A DNA stretch of 64,000 nucleotides, taken from the NCBI GenBank assembly GCA_964486455.1, contig CAZAMP010000001.1, positions 124,001 to 188,000 on the forward strand, in the 5' to 3' direction. The notes under the pieces were generated by a model. The model saw only the letters and a program-made list of their open reading frames with translations. It ran no database searches and had not been told where the DNA came from. Source of the stretch: CAZAMP01 sp964486455. Its GTDB lineage: Bacteria; Eisenbacteria; RBG-16-71-46; CAZAMP01. Every line of letters begins with the position of its first letter. Within the stretch, counting starts at the first letter, position 1. Position numbers and translations under genes: made by a program. Below, piece after piece: positions 26,565 through 34,762 of the stretch.

Positions 26565-27670
26565 CGCGGAGTCATCCCGACCCGACTGAGACGCTCGGCT
26601 TCCCGGTAAGCTCGCGTGGCCTTCTCGTGCTCGCCACCCTTGTCGTAGGCGACCCCGAGGTAGTACCACGCGTCGCGGTGCTTGGTATCGACGCGAACGA
26701 CCTCTTCGAGGGCCTCGATCGCCGGCAGGATCGCGTCCTGCTTGTTGTAGGCGATTCCGAGCTGATACATCACGTCCGGATCCGAGGGCATCGATCGGTG
26801 TGCGGTGATCAGATGCGAGATCGCCTGGTCATACATCCCGCGCTGCAGGCAGACCATGCCGAGTCGAAAAATGAGATGCGGGTTCTCCGGATCTCGCTGA
26901 TGGGCGCGCAAGAACGCCATGTGGGCTTCCGGGTAGCGACCGGCCGCCAGGAAGACCATGCCGACATTGTAGTGCGCCTCGAAAGAGCCCGGAGCGATCT
27001 CGAGTGCGCGCCGGAACTCGGCAATGGCCTCGTCTCGGTGCCCGCGCTCCGCGTAGGCCGCCCCGAGATTGAGATGGCCCTCGAGTGAATCCGGCGTGAT
27101 CTCGACCGCCCGCTGGAAGCTTCGGATGGCATCGTCCCCCCGCCCCACGCGATCGAAGAGAAGGCCCAGATTGGTGTGGATACGTGCGTCCTCAGGGGAG
27201 AGCGCCAGCGCCTGCCCATAGCGATCGATGGCCTCGGGAAGCCGGCCGGCCGTCGACAGCGTCAGCCCCAGTCGAAAGAGAACCTCGGGGTTCTCGGGGT
27301 CAAGGCTGTGCGCTCGCTCGAGCTGCTCCAGTGCTTTCTCAGTGCGCCCGAGCCGGAGAAGTGAGCGCGCAAGTGTCCAGCGGATCTGGACGTCGCCCGG
27401 GCAAACCTCGGCACCCGCCGTAAGCACTTCTACGGCGGCATCCTCGCGCTTGCCGAGCCTATAGAACTCCGCACAGCGCAAGAAAGGACGTGGATCCGTA
27501 TCGGCGACCAGCGTGGGACGAACGGTATCGGCGGCGCGCAGCGGATCACCGGAGCTTGCATAAGACTCGGCGCGCTTCCATGTGGTTTCTCGATCGGACG
27601 CGCTCTCAGCTCGGCCCGGCGCGTGATGCTCTGGATTCCGTCGCTGCGGCTCTGCCGCCATCTCGCCCAC
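26561..27670 (-). CDS. TPR-repeat protein
   Basis: The 369-residue cytosolic protein consists almost wholly of about nine tetratricopeptide repeats (for example LARSLLRLGRTEKALEQLER, NLGLLFDRVGRGDDAIRSFQ, NLGAAYAERGHRDEAIAEFR, YYLGVAYDKGGEHEKATRAY). TPRs mediate protein-protein contact, and the partner cannot be read from the sequence. The GTG at 27670 opens the frame. An ATG three codons later is equally possible. It lies 59 bases after the zinc-ribbon gene and is coupled to trpA. Confidence 0.85.
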   Translation of the reverse strand: MGEMAAEPQRRNPEHHAPGRAESASDRETTWKRAESYASSGDPLRAADTVRPTLVADTDPRPFLRCAEFYRLGKREDAAVEVLTAGAEVCPGDVQIRWTLARSLLRLGRTEKALEQLERAHSLDPENPEVLFRLGLTLSTAGRLPEAIDRYGQALALSPEDARIHTNLGLLFDRVGRGDDAIRSFQRAVEITPDSLEGHLNLGAAYAERGHRDEAIAEFRRALEIAPGSFEAHYNVGMVFLAAGRYPEAHMAFLRAHQRDPENPHLIFRLGMVCLQRGMYDQAISHLITAHRSMPSDPDVMYQLGIAYNKQDAILPAIEALEEVVRVDTKHRDAWYYLGVAYDKGGEHEKATRAYREAERLSRVGMTPR

Positions 27671-27729
27671 TTTCGTTTGGATAGGTAAGAGGTAACCGTC
27701 TCGAAACCTAAGTCAGTCGTGGATGACGG

Positions 27730-28410
27730 TCAAGCGTCGACGGAAGGATTCTGCGCCAGGATCTCCAGAATCGCGTTCCGAAAGTACGGAGTGGAGTCCG
27801 CGATCTCCTCGCCCACGGTTTTTCTGTAGAACGAATGAGCGCGTTCGATCTCCTTGGCGAAGTCCCTCAGAACGCTCCCGGCCGCCTGCGATTCGGCGAA
27901 GCGGTCCGGATCCGCATAGGCGATGTCGGTCACGACCATGCGGGCGAGGCGGGCGGCCTTGGCCTCGCGGTGCGGCAGGTCTTCGCCATCGCGCGCGGGC
28001 ACGTCGTCACCGGATGCCGGAGGAGTGCCGGCCGGCGGGTCGGTCTCGCCCGTCACTTCCGTGACGGTGCCTTGGCTCGGCTCCGCCTCGGTGTCCAGCC
28101 CGACATCGGTCTCCTCGTCGCCGTGCATCGACACGGGCACATCCTCTCGTTGGGGCTCATTCGAGGGCGCCGGCTCGTTCAGCTCGCTCGGAGACGCATC
28201 GAGAACCGCGACCGCCCCGGAAGCAATCGGAGCGTCGTGCGGCTCGATCCGACGGTTGAGGGAATTCGTGCGAAACATGATTGCTTCGTCTTTCGCGGGC
28301 AATTCCAGCAGCTGGCCGCAACCGGCGCACCGGAGGCGCGCGCCGAAGAACGGTACCTTTTCGTCGGGGATCTCGTGAATTCGGCCGCACGCTTCACACG
28401 GAACCTGCAT
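27730..28410 (-). CDS. Zinc-ribbon (MJ0042-type) protein of unknown function
   Basis: The 226-residue protein opens with a four-cysteine ribbon (VPCEACGRIHEIPDEKVP then ARLRCAGCGQLLELP), as in MJ0042-type proteins. An acidic, Pro/Thr-rich disordered middle (about 65-150) follows. The C-terminal helical domain is about 70 residues (LARMVVTDIAYADPDRFAES then VGEEIADSTPYFRNAILEIL). Such ribbon proteins are common in TPR-rich bacteria, and their roles are unknown. It starts 12 bases after recG. Confidence 0.75.
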   Translation of the reverse strand: MQVPCEACGRIHEIPDEKVPFFGARLRCAGCGQLLELPAKDEAIMFRTNSLNRRIEPHDAPIASGAVAVLDASPSELNEPAPSNEPQREDVPVSMHGDEETDVGLDTEAEPSQGTVTEVTGETDPPAGTPPASGDDVPARDGEDLPHREAKAARLARMVVTDIAYADPDRFAESQAAGSVLRDFAKEIERAHSFYRKTVGEEIADSTPYFRNAILEILAQNPSVDA

Positions 28411-28422
28411 GGCGCTTTCCCC

Positions 28423-30495
28423 CTAGGCAACGCTGAAGAAGGCGGCCCGCCTTCCATAGCGCGCGGTGATCATCTCATGAAGCCGGGCGTGTTCGGATGC
28501 CGCGAGTGCCGGATCCTGGCCGATCAACGCGACCGCATCGTCACGCGCGACGGTGAGCAGATCGCGGTCCTTGCGTAGATCTGCGAATCCGAGTTCGGGC
28601 GATCCATGCTGCCGGGCGCCGAAACGCTGCCCGGGGCCACGAAAGTCGAGGTCCCGCTCGGCCACGTCGAAGCCGCTCGCAGTGGTCTCGAGAACACGGA
28701 GTCTCTCCAGCACGTCCTTGCTGAGATCGGCCCCGGCTAGGAGAACGAAGGTCGCTCGGCTCTTCCCCCGCCCAACGCGTCCCCTGAGCTGATGAAGCTG
28801 TGCGAGACCGTAGCGCTCCGGATGCTCGACCAGCATAACGGTCGCCTCCGGCACATCAACGCCCACTTCGATCACGGTTGTGGTCACGAGCAGAGGGGTG
28901 CGCCCCTCACGGAACTCCTGCATGACCGCACCCTTCTCGTCCCCCTTCATTCTGCCATGCATGAGCCCGACACGAAAGCCCCGAAACGTCGGATGGGCGC
29001 CGAGATCCTCCGCCATCTCCGATGCCGCCCGGAGACTCATCTTCTCCGATTCCTCTATGATCGGATAGACGATGAACGCCCGATTCCCCTTCAAGAGCTC
29101 CTTGCGGATGAACTCGTATACCGTTTCGCGTTGTTTCTCCGATACGACGCGCGTTCGGACCTCCTGCCTCCCCTTCGGTAGCTCGTCGATGACGGAAACA
29201 TCGAGATCGCCATACAGCGTGAGGGAAAGCGTTCGGGGAATCGGGGTCGCCGTCATCACCAAAACGTCCGGCTGAACGCCCTTCTCCTTGAGCTCGGCTC
29301 GCTGTCGGACGCCGAACCGGTGCTGCTCATCCACGATGACGAGCCCCAGATTGGCGAAGGCAACGCTGTCCTGGATGAGCGCATGCGTTCCGACGTAGAT
29401 GCCGGGATCTCCGCGCCCCGCGGCCTCGATGAATTCCTTTCGCTCCGCTGCTCCCGTGCGCCCCGTCAAGAGGCGGACGACGACTGCGTCACTGTTCGAC
29501 AGCGCTCTGAGCGAGCGGAGATGCTGCTCGGCCAGAATCTCGGTCGGGGCCATAAACGCGACCTGATAGTGTTCCTCGAGCGCCAAGCAGGCCGCGAGCA
29601 GCGCCACCAGGGTCTTTCCGCACCCCACGTCGCCTTCGATCAGCCGATTCATGGGCGCCGGGCGGCGCATGTCGTCGCGAATCTCGATCAGCACGCGCTT
29701 CTGCGCCGTCGTGAGCTCGAACGGCAGGGCGCGCGCAACCCGGCGGGACAAGGCACCTTCGGCCTTGAACGCCACCCCGGGAAGCGAAGCCGCGGCACGC
29801 TTCGAGCTAGCCACGACGACCTGGTACATGAACAACTCGTCGTAGATGATCCGACGGCGCGCCGCGTTCATTCCCTTCCACGAAGACGGAAAGTGCATTT
29901 CGTGAACGGATTCCTGCCATGGGGTGAGCCCACGATGCTCGAGGATGGTCGGTGGCAGATGTTCAACCAGCTCGTCGCGGGCCGAATCCAAAGCCTGTCT
30001 CATGAAGGCGCGCATCATCCGCTGCGTAATGCCCGAGGTGAGTGGGTATCTGGGAACGATGCGGCCGGTGTGAAGGCGCTCTTGCTCCTCGTCGGTGACC
30101 AGCTCATATTCCGGGCTCTTGAACTGTCTCGAGCCGAATCGGCCAATCTCGCCACTGACCATGAGTCGCACGCCCTTCTTCAAGTAATTCCTAAGGTAGG
30201 GCTGATTGAACCAGACGGCCTCGATCATGCCGGTTCGGTCCTTGAGGGTGGCGCGAAAATTCTGTCGGCCGCGCCGCGTGGGCGTCACGGAGACCTGCAC
30301 GACCTCGACCAGGCTGGTCGCGCTCGTTCCCTCCTTGAGATCCCGGACCATGGTGAGCTGACTTCGGTCGACATGATCCCGAGGCCAGTGGTGCAGGAGA
30401 TCGTGGATCGTTTCGATTCCGAGCCGCCCCAGCGACTCGGCCTTCCGTGGCCCGGCCCCCTTGAGGAACTGGACCCGTTGCTCCAATACCTTCAT
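28423..30495 (-). CDS. recG: ATP-dependent DNA helicase RecG
   Basis: RecG regresses stalled forks and branch-migrates Holliday junctions. The 690 residues have an N-terminal wedge/OB region (about 60-160) and Walker A GDVGCGKTLVALLAACLA. They also have IYVGTHALIQDSV, the DEQH box VIVDEQHRFGVRQRAELKEK, VMTATPIPRTLSLTLYGDLD and helicase C motifs VIEVGVDVPEATVMLVE and QLHQLRGRVGRGKS. I chose ATG 30495 (MKVLEQRVQFLKGAGPRKAE), as the helix-hairpin-helix start is usual there. The open frame extends 17 codons further up. Confidence 0.95.
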   Translation of the reverse strand: MKVLEQRVQFLKGAGPRKAESLGRLGIETIHDLLHHWPRDHVDRSQLTMVRDLKEGTSATSLVEVVQVSVTPTRRGRQNFRATLKDRTGMIEAVWFNQPYLRNYLKKGVRLMVSGEIGRFGSRQFKSPEYELVTDEEQERLHTGRIVPRYPLTSGITQRMMRAFMRQALDSARDELVEHLPPTILEHRGLTPWQESVHEMHFPSSWKGMNAARRRIIYDELFMYQVVVASSKRAAASLPGVAFKAEGALSRRVARALPFELTTAQKRVLIEIRDDMRRPAPMNRLIEGDVGCGKTLVALLAACLALEEHYQVAFMAPTEILAEQHLRSLRALSNSDAVVVRLLTGRTGAAERKEFIEAAGRGDPGIYVGTHALIQDSVAFANLGLVIVDEQHRFGVRQRAELKEKGVQPDVLVMTATPIPRTLSLTLYGDLDVSVIDELPKGRQEVRTRVVSEKQRETVYEFIRKELLKGNRAFIVYPIIEESEKMSLRAASEMAEDLGAHPTFRGFRVGLMHGRMKGDEKGAVMQEFREGRTPLLVTTTVIEVGVDVPEATVMLVEHPERYGLAQLHQLRGRVGRGKSRATFVLLAGADLSKDVLERLRVLETTASGFDVAERDLDFRGPGQRFGARQHGSPELGFADLRKDRDLLTVARDDAVALIGQDPALAASEHARLHEMITARYGRRAAFFSVA

Positions 30496-30551
30496 GCGGC
30501 CGAGGATATGACGACATCCACGGCGAGTCAAAAGTGTGACCGGCATTTGCC

Positions 30552-30580
30552 TTGCCGCCCCCCGAGCAGCGTGCTATTCT
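30552..30580 (+). promoter_or_regulatory. Sigma-70-like promoter of rpmB
   Basis: TTGCCG (30552-30557), 17 bases, TATTCT (30575-30580). The predicted start is near 30587. The leader contains the small hairpin CCCC-ATTT-GGGG before GCGGAGG. Confidence 0.6.
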
Positions 30581-30640
30581 CACCGGCCGTTGTTGGCGAC
30601 CCCATTTGGGGCAAGGCCGCACCTAAGCGGAGGTTTAAGC

Positions 30641-30862
30641 GTGTCGAGAAAATGCGATATTTGTGGCAAAGGCGTCTCGTTCGGAAACAATGTCAGCAAG
30701 GCAAATAACAAGACGAGACGGACCTGGCAGCCGAATCTCCAGCGGGTCCGGGTCGTGAAGAACGGCACCCACATGACGATTCGCGTCTGCACGCGTTGCC
30801 TGAAATCGGACAAGGTCCGCAAGAATATCCGGACGCCGGGCACCTCGGCGCAGTCCGGGTAG
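30641..30862 (+). CDS. rpmB: Ribosomal protein bL28
   Basis: This 73-residue protein of the large ribosomal subunit has SRKCDICGKGVSFGNNVSKA, RTWQPNLQRVRV and IRVCTRCLKS, with two CxxC pairs, so it is the zinc-binding form of L28. The GTG at 30641 has GGAGG seven bases upstream, which fixes the start. It is divergent from recG. Confidence 0.96.
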   Translation: MSRKCDICGKGVSFGNNVSKANNKTRRTWQPNLQRVRVVKNGTHMTIRVCTRCLKSDKVRKNIRTPGTSAQSG

Positions 30863-30889
30863 CCGGCACCTACGAGTCAGTCCATCCAG

Positions 30890-31354
30890 ATGCAGACGAT
30901 CGATCTCATTCCCCCGGATCCCACGCACGTGCCCGGGGGCCGGGATTCCCAGCGCGCGATACTCTACCCGCTATGGGCGCTCGAGATCGAGATCCGTCTC
31001 CTTCCGAAGTCCGAGCCACGCGTTCTCCACTTCTCAGTGGACGGCGTGCGCTCGGTCCCCTTACCGATCAAAGGCATGCCTGAAACGGTACCCCAGGAGC
31101 TCCGAGACGGCATGCGCCTCCTGGACGGGATCGACCGCGAGCGGGCCGAAGACGTGACCCGTCATTTCACGAAGAAGGGGATCGGCAAGCCCGCTTCCCT
31201 GGTCGCGCGGATCAAGTTCACGGACGCGCAACTGGTCTACAAGCTCTTCTGGCTCGTCGACGATGATACCGATCAGGCTGCGCTCATCGACAGCCGTTCC
31301 GGCAAGCGGATTCCCATGCCGTCTGAGTTCGCGGAGGAGCCGGCCGCCGAATAG
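30890..31354 (+). CDS. Hypothetical protein (154 aa)
   Basis: I do not recognise this family. The protein is soluble and has no signal peptide. The central part (YPLWALEIEIRLLPKSEPRV then LHFSVDGVRSVPLPIKG) looks like beta strands. A middle helix-rich part follows, then a strand-rich end (ARIKFTDAQLVYKLFWLVDD then ALIDSRSGKRIPMP). Codon use resembles the neighbours. It begins 27 bases after rpmB and may be read from the rpmB promoter. It ends convergent to the membrane operon, 186 bases away. Confidence 0.6.
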   Translation: MQTIDLIPPDPTHVPGGRDSQRAILYPLWALEIEIRLLPKSEPRVLHFSVDGVRSVPLPIKGMPETVPQELRDGMRLLDGIDRERAEDVTRHFTKKGIGKPASLVARIKFTDAQLVYKLFWLVDDDTDQAALIDSRSGKRIPMPSEFAEEPAAE

Positions 31355-31540
31355 CGCCGCAGGCCGCGTTCCGCACTTCGGGACGGATCACGCCACACGC
31401 ACACCCCACCCGTTCTCCCTTCGCCGAACGTCGTCGGCCTCGGTGCCCATGCCCATAGCGGATAGACGAGATGCTCGGCGAGAGGAGTGAGGACTGCTTG
31501 GTCAGCGGTGTCTGCGGGGGAAAATCGGAAAACGGCGTAG

Positions 31541-32170
31541 CTACCCGCCAATACCGAGCACCTGCGTGAGCAGGAAATTCACACGGCCGATGAGGATCGA
31601 CACGCGGCCCATGATCGTGTAGCCGAATGCCGCGCCGAAGGAAACCATGAGGAACCAGATCCCGAGACGAGAGGTCGCCCCGACCGCCCCCTTATGCTCG
31701 GCTGAGAAGAAGAAGTAGACGAGGACTGAGAGCACACCGACGACGATGACGAGGCTGTTCACGAAGTCACCGCTCGAGGAAATGCCGCGAACGAGAGAGA
31801 GAATGGTGTCGGCAGTCTGCGGCTGCACTTCACCCTGCAGCCTCTGCATCATGAGAAGACCCATGAAGTATCCGACGTAGATCCCGAGCGACCACCTCGA
31901 CATCCACGCGATCTTCCCGATGTACCGCGTGTAGAGCAGCAGGCCCAACACCATCGGGATGATGAGCAGGAGATCGTCCCCACGAATGAAAAGAGGTGTG
32001 ATGAGATTGGGGATGAATGTCTGATCGAACGTATTCCCGATGTAGTATCCGAGACTCACACCGGCGAAGGCACTCTCGGCGAAACGGAAGAAGGGATTGT
32101 CCCGATATAGGAAGCTCAGGATACAGAGCGTCATGAAGGCGCCGATCCAAACTCCCAGATCCGTCGACAC
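31541..32170 (-). CDS. Polytopic membrane protein, fourth gene of an unknown membrane operon
   Basis: The 209-residue protein has about six transmembrane helices (for example STDLGVWIGAFMTLCILSFL, LLLIIPMVLGLLLYTRYIGK, SLVIVVGVLSVLVYFFFSAE) and ends IGRVNFLLTQVLGIGG. A conserved-looking loop between the first helices reads RDNPFFRFAESAFAGVSLGY. No family is recognised. The GTG at 32170 has AGGGGG five bases upstream. The open frame that continues upstream overlaps the preceding gene. It lies eight bases after that gene and probably shares a complex with it. Confidence 0.75.
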   Translation of the reverse strand: MSTDLGVWIGAFMTLCILSFLYRDNPFFRFAESAFAGVSLGYYIGNTFDQTFIPNLITPLFIRGDDLLLIIPMVLGLLLYTRYIGKIAWMSRWSLGIYVGYFMGLLMMQRLQGEVQPQTADTILSLVRGISSSGDFVNSLVIVVGVLSVLVYFFFSAEHKGAVGATSRLGIWFLMVSFGAAFGYTIMGRVSILIGRVNFLLTQVLGIGG

Positions 32171-32178
32171 GCTACCCC

Positions 32179-33087
32179 CTATTTCTCCGCTCCGGCTCGT
32201 CGAGCCTGGAAATACGCGATATTTCCGATGATGATGAACAGAATGATGATCGAATAGACGATGGACTGGACGTCCCACCCCTTTGCCGCATAATACGGAT
32301 CGGCGCGCGTCATCCGCCGGACCTCGGGATACGCGTCGTCTACGAGCTGTTCGTACTCGCCGGCGCCCTTGAGTCCACCCAGCAGCGCGAACATCTGACC
32401 GGCCCTGTAGTACGCGAAGTACTTCGGCGCGCTCACCGCCGTGCAGCCGACGCCCACGGGCGTACCGAACTGAGCGTTCACGAGATTCGCCCAGTACTCC
32501 CCGATGATCCCGGTCGACACGCTGAAGACGAATGCGAGATCGTCATAGGTATTGATTTCCTGCATGAGCGGAAGGGAATCCACCGGCGTCTGGTAGTAGT
32601 CTCCCGGGAAGACGGCATGAATGTCCTCATCCATCTGACGCATGACCGCCTGCGCACCATCCTTGTAGCCGAGATTCACAACGTCTGTGCCATAGAATTT
32701 GCCGGGCCAGTTTCGCAGCTCGAGCGTCTCCGGGTCCCAGCCACCGGTGACCTTCTGAAACTCCTCGGTCATCTCCGTCACGCCACCCAGCGGATAGAGC
32801 GCGATCGTGACGAATCTCACATCCCGCACAAGGCACTGCCGCATGCAGGTGGCGGCCATCGGATCGTTCTCGGGCCCCGTCGACGGCCCGTAGTCGAACG
32901 AAACCATGATGACGGAACCCGGATCGAGCGACTCCACCCGATCGTAGAGCGCCTTCACGGACGAGGTTGTTCCAATCGGAAGCCCCAGCGGGAAGAGGAA
33001 GGGCACGATGCACCCCAGACCTACCAGCAGATAGATGAATCGGCGATCGACCGCGACGAGAACATCCAGGAAGCTCCGCTGCGCCAC
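32179..33087 (-). CDS. Bitopic membrane protein with large central domain, third gene of the unknown operon
   Basis: In this 302-residue protein an N-terminal TM helix (about 18-38; FIYLLVGLGCIVPFLFPLGL) and a C-terminal one (about 272-292; SIVYSIIILFIIIGNIAYF) flank a globular domain of about 230 residues. The domain looks like alternating strands and helices (LDPGSVIMVSFDYGPST; VRFVTIALYPLGGVTEMTEE). It carries two close cysteines (ATCMRQCLV) and a third in VGVGCTAVSAPKYFAYY. The tail ARRAGAEK is positive, so the central domain is probably outside the cytoplasm. No family is recognised. The GTG at 33087 is one base after the upstream stop, with GGAGA before it. Confidence 0.75.
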   Translation of the reverse strand: MAQRSFLDVLVAVDRRFIYLLVGLGCIVPFLFPLGLPIGTTSSVKALYDRVESLDPGSVIMVSFDYGPSTGPENDPMAATCMRQCLVRDVRFVTIALYPLGGVTEMTEEFQKVTGGWDPETLELRNWPGKFYGTDVVNLGYKDGAQAVMRQMDEDIHAVFPGDYYQTPVDSLPLMQEINTYDDLAFVFSVSTGIIGEYWANLVNAQFGTPVGVGCTAVSAPKYFAYYRAGQMFALLGGLKGAGEYEQLVDDAYPEVRRMTRADPYYAAKGWDVQSIVYSIIILFIIIGNIAYFQARRAGAEK

Positions 33088-33088
33088 C

Positions 33089-33805
33089 CTACTCTCCTCT
33101 CCGGATCCCGAGATAGGATCGCTCGATACCAAGGAGCACGCGCAACGACATCGACGCGGCGCCGAGCGCCGCTCCAATGATGATTCCGCGCTGGGCGGCC
33201 GCGTTGGGTACGGTCATGAGCCAGTTGGTGAGCCAAGGCATGAACTCCTCTTTACCCGGGATCGGCCCCATCGAGGGTACCCAGGCGAAGAGCTTGATCC
33301 CATACGGGTTCACGCCGAGCATCACGATCATCGCAGCACCAAGAAGAATCGACGCTTCCACGTTTCGAACCCGAAACGCGCGAAAGGCTGCCGACGCAAC
33401 GTAGAACGCCAACAGCGAGAACATGGTCGCCTGCAGCGGCTTGAACATCGCCCGCTGGACCCATTCGAACGCCGTCTCGGTCCCCAGCACCTGCCACACC
33501 TGTCCGACGTCGATCCGCGCAAACCCTTGATTGAGGCCCACAATCGCCGTGCCCACGAGACAGAGCAGGAGCACGAGGCCATACGGCCACCCCTTCTGGC
33601 GTTTTTCGATCTTCTTGAGGTTCACCTGGAAGACGTTGATCACGCCAAGCAGAATGGCGAAACCCGCGATGATGATCATCCACCGCTCGAGACGATCCGT
33701 GAGCTGAACCTGAAGGAAATCGTTCGGGGTCGTGAAGACGCTGGACAGGATGGGGATCACGCCGGCAATGAAGGCGAGCATGATGGGTAGCTGCTGCTTG
33801 TGCAT
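33089..33805 (-). CDS. Polytopic membrane protein, second gene of the unknown operon
   Basis: The 238-residue protein has about six transmembrane helices (QQLPIMLAFIAGVIPILSSV, RWMIIIAGFAILLGVINVFQ, GLVLLLCLVGTAIVGLNQGF, LQATMFSLLAFYVASAAFRA, a fifth near 150-170 and GIIIGAALGAASMSLRVLLG). The cytosolic loop NLKKIEKRQKGWPYG is strongly basic. No family is recognised. It starts six bases after the first gene and ends one base before the third, so it is firmly in the operon. Confidence 0.75.
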   Translation of the reverse strand: MHKQQLPIMLAFIAGVIPILSSVFTTPNDFLQVQLTDRLERWMIIIAGFAILLGVINVFQVNLKKIEKRQKGWPYGLVLLLCLVGTAIVGLNQGFARIDVGQVWQVLGTETAFEWVQRAMFKPLQATMFSLLAFYVASAAFRAFRVRNVEASILLGAAMIVMLGVNPYGIKLFAWVPSMGPIPGKEEFMPWLTNWLMTVPNAAAQRGIIIGAALGAASMSLRVLLGIERSYLGIRRGE

Positions 33806-33811
33806 CTTTGG

Positions 33812-34681
33812 CTAGTTCCCCCGGATCCAGGCGCTCATCCCGTCCCAACCGATCAGCGACGCCAGGATGATTCCCACAACGATGTAGACGAGGAGCATGA
33901 GTTTGAAGACATCCTGCCCTTTGATGCTTCCGAGCATCACGGGTTCGTGCGAGAGATAGGCGCTCGCGGCGTAGAGCTCTTCCCCGATCAGTGTATAGTC
34001 CGTCGCACACACGAAGAACGGAAGCTGTGCGACTTCCGCCGTCCCCGATATCTGAATGGCGCCCGACGATTGTCCCGCCTCGGCCAGGAGAAGGCTCTCC
34101 GCGTAGAACGACCCGATGAGGAAATTGACCGCGGGCTTCTCGCGCACCATTTTCCCACTCACCGACGCCGTATAGGCGAACTGGTCATACGTGACGTAGT
34201 TGACCATTTCCTCCTGGAAGAGATCGGGGCGACCGGCTTCGATGTAGGCCTCCTTCACCGTTTCGCGCGCGGATGCGAACGTCAGCGGATCCTTGTTCGG
34301 CACCTCGAGAGGCGTGTTGTATCGGGCCGTCTGTAGCGCAACGTGCTTGAGAATGGCCAGACTGGCGATGGTCTGGATCTCATCGATCGACATGATGCCC
34401 GGGATGTACAGCACCTTCTTGCCCATCTCGGTGGAGCGACCAATGGCCTCGTCGATGGCATTGAGGCCCGCGATTCGGCGGATGAAGAGCTCTCGCCCCC
34501 GACGCGCGAGCGTGATGAACAAGATGACAATTGACGAGAAAACAGCGAAGACAATGAGGGTAGCGAAACGATTGTCGCGTATGCCCCAGCCAACGACCTC
34601 CGCCACTTGCGCAGATGCGACGACGGGAAGCAGCGATGCCGACACCAGAAGTGCCAGGACGCGGCGGCCGTGGTTGAGCAT
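33812..34681 (-). CDS. DUF6754-like membrane protein, first gene of the unknown operon
   Basis: The 289-residue protein has a signal-like N-terminus (LALLVSASLLPVVASAQ), a TM helix (about 39-59) and a large domain (about 65-255) that should face the cytoplasm. A last TM helix lies near 262-281. Characteristic strings are GRSTEMGKKVLYIPGIMSID, YNTPLEVPNKDP, VYVT-like NYVTYDQFAYTASVSGKM, FLIGSFYAESLLLAEAGQSS and DYTLIGEELYAASAYLSHEP. These match my memory of the DUF6754 family, whose function is unknown. The ATG has a strong AAAGGAG upstream and a promoter about 45 bases before that. Confidence 0.75.
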   Translation of the reverse strand: MLNHGRRVLALLVSASLLPVVASAQVAEVVGWGIRDNRFATLIVFAVFSSIVILFITLARRGRELFIRRIAGLNAIDEAIGRSTEMGKKVLYIPGIMSIDEIQTIASLAILKHVALQTARYNTPLEVPNKDPLTFASARETVKEAYIEAGRPDLFQEEMVNYVTYDQFAYTASVSGKMVREKPAVNFLIGSFYAESLLLAEAGQSSGAIQISGTAEVAQLPFFVCATDYTLIGEELYAASAYLSHEPVMLGSIKGQDVFKLMLLVYIVVGIILASLIGWDGMSAWIRGN

Positions 34682-34724
34682 CTGTCTCCTTTCACGCGGC
34701 AGTGGGTCGTTTCAAACTCCACGG

Positions 34725-34754
34725 ATCCTATCGGTGCCACAGGTTGGGCCGCAA
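34725..34754 (-). promoter_or_regulatory. Sigma-70-like promoter of the four-gene membrane operon
   Basis: The minus strand reads TTGCGG (34754-34749), 18 bases, TAGGAT (34730-34725). The predicted start is near 34718, about 37 bases before the ATG at 34681. The operon therefore need not depend on the glycosyltransferase gene upstream. Confidence 0.5.
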
Positions 34755-34762
34755 GCGGAAAA

